A stretch of 5,277 nt of DNA from an uncultured Lachnospiraceae bacterium (GTDB taxonomy: Bacteria; Bacillota; Clostridia; Lachnospirales; Lachnospiraceae). Of this stretch, positions 4,546 to 5,277 are shown piece after piece. Each line of letters begins with the position of its first letter. Positions within the stretch are counted from its first letter, which is position 1. The stretch is from positions 1 through 5,277 of the forward strand of contig OMSM01000254.1 in the NCBI GenBank assembly GCA_900313745.1, given 5' to 3'. The notes below the pieces were generated by a model. That model searched no databases. It was not told where the DNA came from and saw nothing but the letters and a program-made list of their open reading frames with translations. The translations under genes and the position numbers were made by a program.

Positions 4546-5277
4546 TCAGAGCTTCCCGAGAAGCTCGTAATAGCATTCCGCGGCTTCGATCAGATATTCC
4601 ACGGAACAGGACTCGTTGTTCCCGTGGACTCCTCTCCCCTGCTCCGGCCTCGCCCTCAGCGGAGAGAAGCGGAGCGCCTCGTCCGCAGCTTCCTCGAAGA
4701 ACCTGGAATCCGTGCCGCCGCCCAGGACAAAGGGCGTCACCGGCAGGCCCGGGAAGGTATGCCGTACGCTCTCCTCCATGTCCCGATACCCGGGATTCTC
4801 CGCCGTGTTCTCGCGGGAGGAGTCTCTCCCGCCAAGGAAGGCCATCTCCACGTCGTGGCGCTTCGCGAGATCCTCCAGAATTGCCGTCACCTCCGACACC
4901 TCGGTTCCCGAGGGAACACGGACGTTTGCTGTAAGAACGGCTTCCGACGGCATGACATTGAATGCTGTGCCCCCGCGGATCATCGTGAATGCCACTGTCG
5001 TCCTTGTCAGTGCGTATACCTCGGGGAAGTGCTCCGCGAGGAAGGAGAGGTCTTCCCCGCATCGCGCAGCTGTAAGCATCTCCTCCTTCCGCTCTCCTTC
5101 CGCGTACTCCGCGAAGCCCAGAAGCATCGCCCGGATTCCCGGAATCATGCGGACAGGGAAAAGCTCGGCAGTCTCCGCCTCCGTGACGAGAGCGGCGAGC
5201 CTCGCTATAGGGGAATTCTTCGGCGGGTTGGCCGCGTGTCCCCCGCTGGACCTGGCCGTAAAGCGGTACTCCAGAGA
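4546..5277 (-). CDS. M20-family metallopeptidase (carboxypeptidase S-like), C-terminal part
   Basis: An open frame of 243 residues runs from the right edge to a TGA at 4546-4548; the N-terminal catalytic part with the first metal ligands is outside the window. An internal ATG at 5148 is not the real start, since the frame continues upstream with family homology. Fragment residues 10-19 (SSGGHAANPP) mark the start of the dimerisation (lid) domain, followed by RGGTAFNVMPSEA (101-113) and NVRVPSGTEV. The chain then returns to the catalytic domain with VLGGGTDSRFF (184-194) and RGVHGNNE (215-222), where His218 is the expected C-terminal zinc ligand. GGTDSR plus HGxNE resemble carboxypeptidase S/PM20D1 more than DapE or ArgE. 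It likely hydrolyses a dipeptide or N-acyl amino acid in the cytoplasm. Followed by the REP-like hairpin and the reductase on the same strand. Confidence 0.92.
   Translation of the reverse strand, partial: SLEYRFTARSSGGHAANPPKNSPIARLAALVTEAETAELFPVRMIPGIRAMLLGFAEYAEGERKEEMLTAARCGEDLSFLAEHFPEVYALTRTTVAFTMIRGGTAFNVMPSEAVLTANVRVPSGTEVSEVTAILEDLAKRHDVEMAFLGGRDSSRENTAENPGYRDMEESVRHTFPGLPVTPFVLGGGTDSRFFEEAADEALRFSPLRARPEQGRGVHGNNESCSVEYLIEAAECYYELLGKL

Noticed and set aside
4442..5062. 206-residue minus-strand frame across the M20 gene and the palindrome
   Set aside because: It is out of frame with the conserved M20 motifs and ends by reading through the REP-like repeat (PGDGSLAS...QRTVPWH), a common source of spurious ORFs.

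Overview
The window reads as a piece of a moderately high-GC Firmicute chromosome, most likely a clostridial (Lachnospiraceae-like) gut or anaerobe genome. The evidence is strong AGGAGG-type ribosome binding sites, a perfect TATAAT -10 box, a Gram-positive-style lipoprotein signal, a UroD-family methyltransferase-like protein under a GntR/FCD regulator, and REP-like hairpin repeats between genes. The lineage is an inference from style, not from a marker gene. Every supported gene lies on the minus strand, so transcription runs from high to low coordinates.

Layout in the direction of transcription: (1) 5277-4546, the C-terminal two thirds of an M20 metallopeptidase, running off the right edge; (2) 4541-4477, a perfect 24-bp inverted repeat with a 17-nt loop, filling almost the whole gap; (3) 4464-3487, an aldo/keto reductase with a complete catalytic tetrad; (4) 3486-3177, a 310-bp gap holding two 63-bp direct copies (62/63 identical, 110-bp period) and a chain of adjacent hairpins; (5) 3176-2103, an M24 Xaa-Pro-type aminopeptidase with all five metal ligands; (6) 2102-1987, a short control region with a promoter, a 10-bp palindrome and an 11-bp inverted repeat; (7) 1986-1315, a GntR-family regulator with an FCD domain; (8) 1303-326, a UroD/MtaA-like protein that begins 11 nt after the regulator and is almost certainly co-transcribed; (9) 325-124, a spacer with a hairpin (possible terminator) and an extended -10 promoter; (10) 123-1, the first 41 residues of a lipoprotein running off the left edge.

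Functional reading: the right half looks like a catabolic group (two peptidases and a reductase) for peptides or modified amino-acid derivatives. The regulator and UroD-like gene form a compact two-gene unit in which the regulator probably controls its own promoter. The UroD-like protein keeps an HxC...C zinc-site pattern of corrinoid/CoM methyltransferases rather than haem-biosynthesis features, so methyl-group transfer is the better guess. Its corrinoid protein partner is not in the window. I found no RNA genes, CRISPR array, transposase or phage gene. The most unusual content is non-coding: the two structured repeat families and the paired inverted repeat around the gntR promoter.
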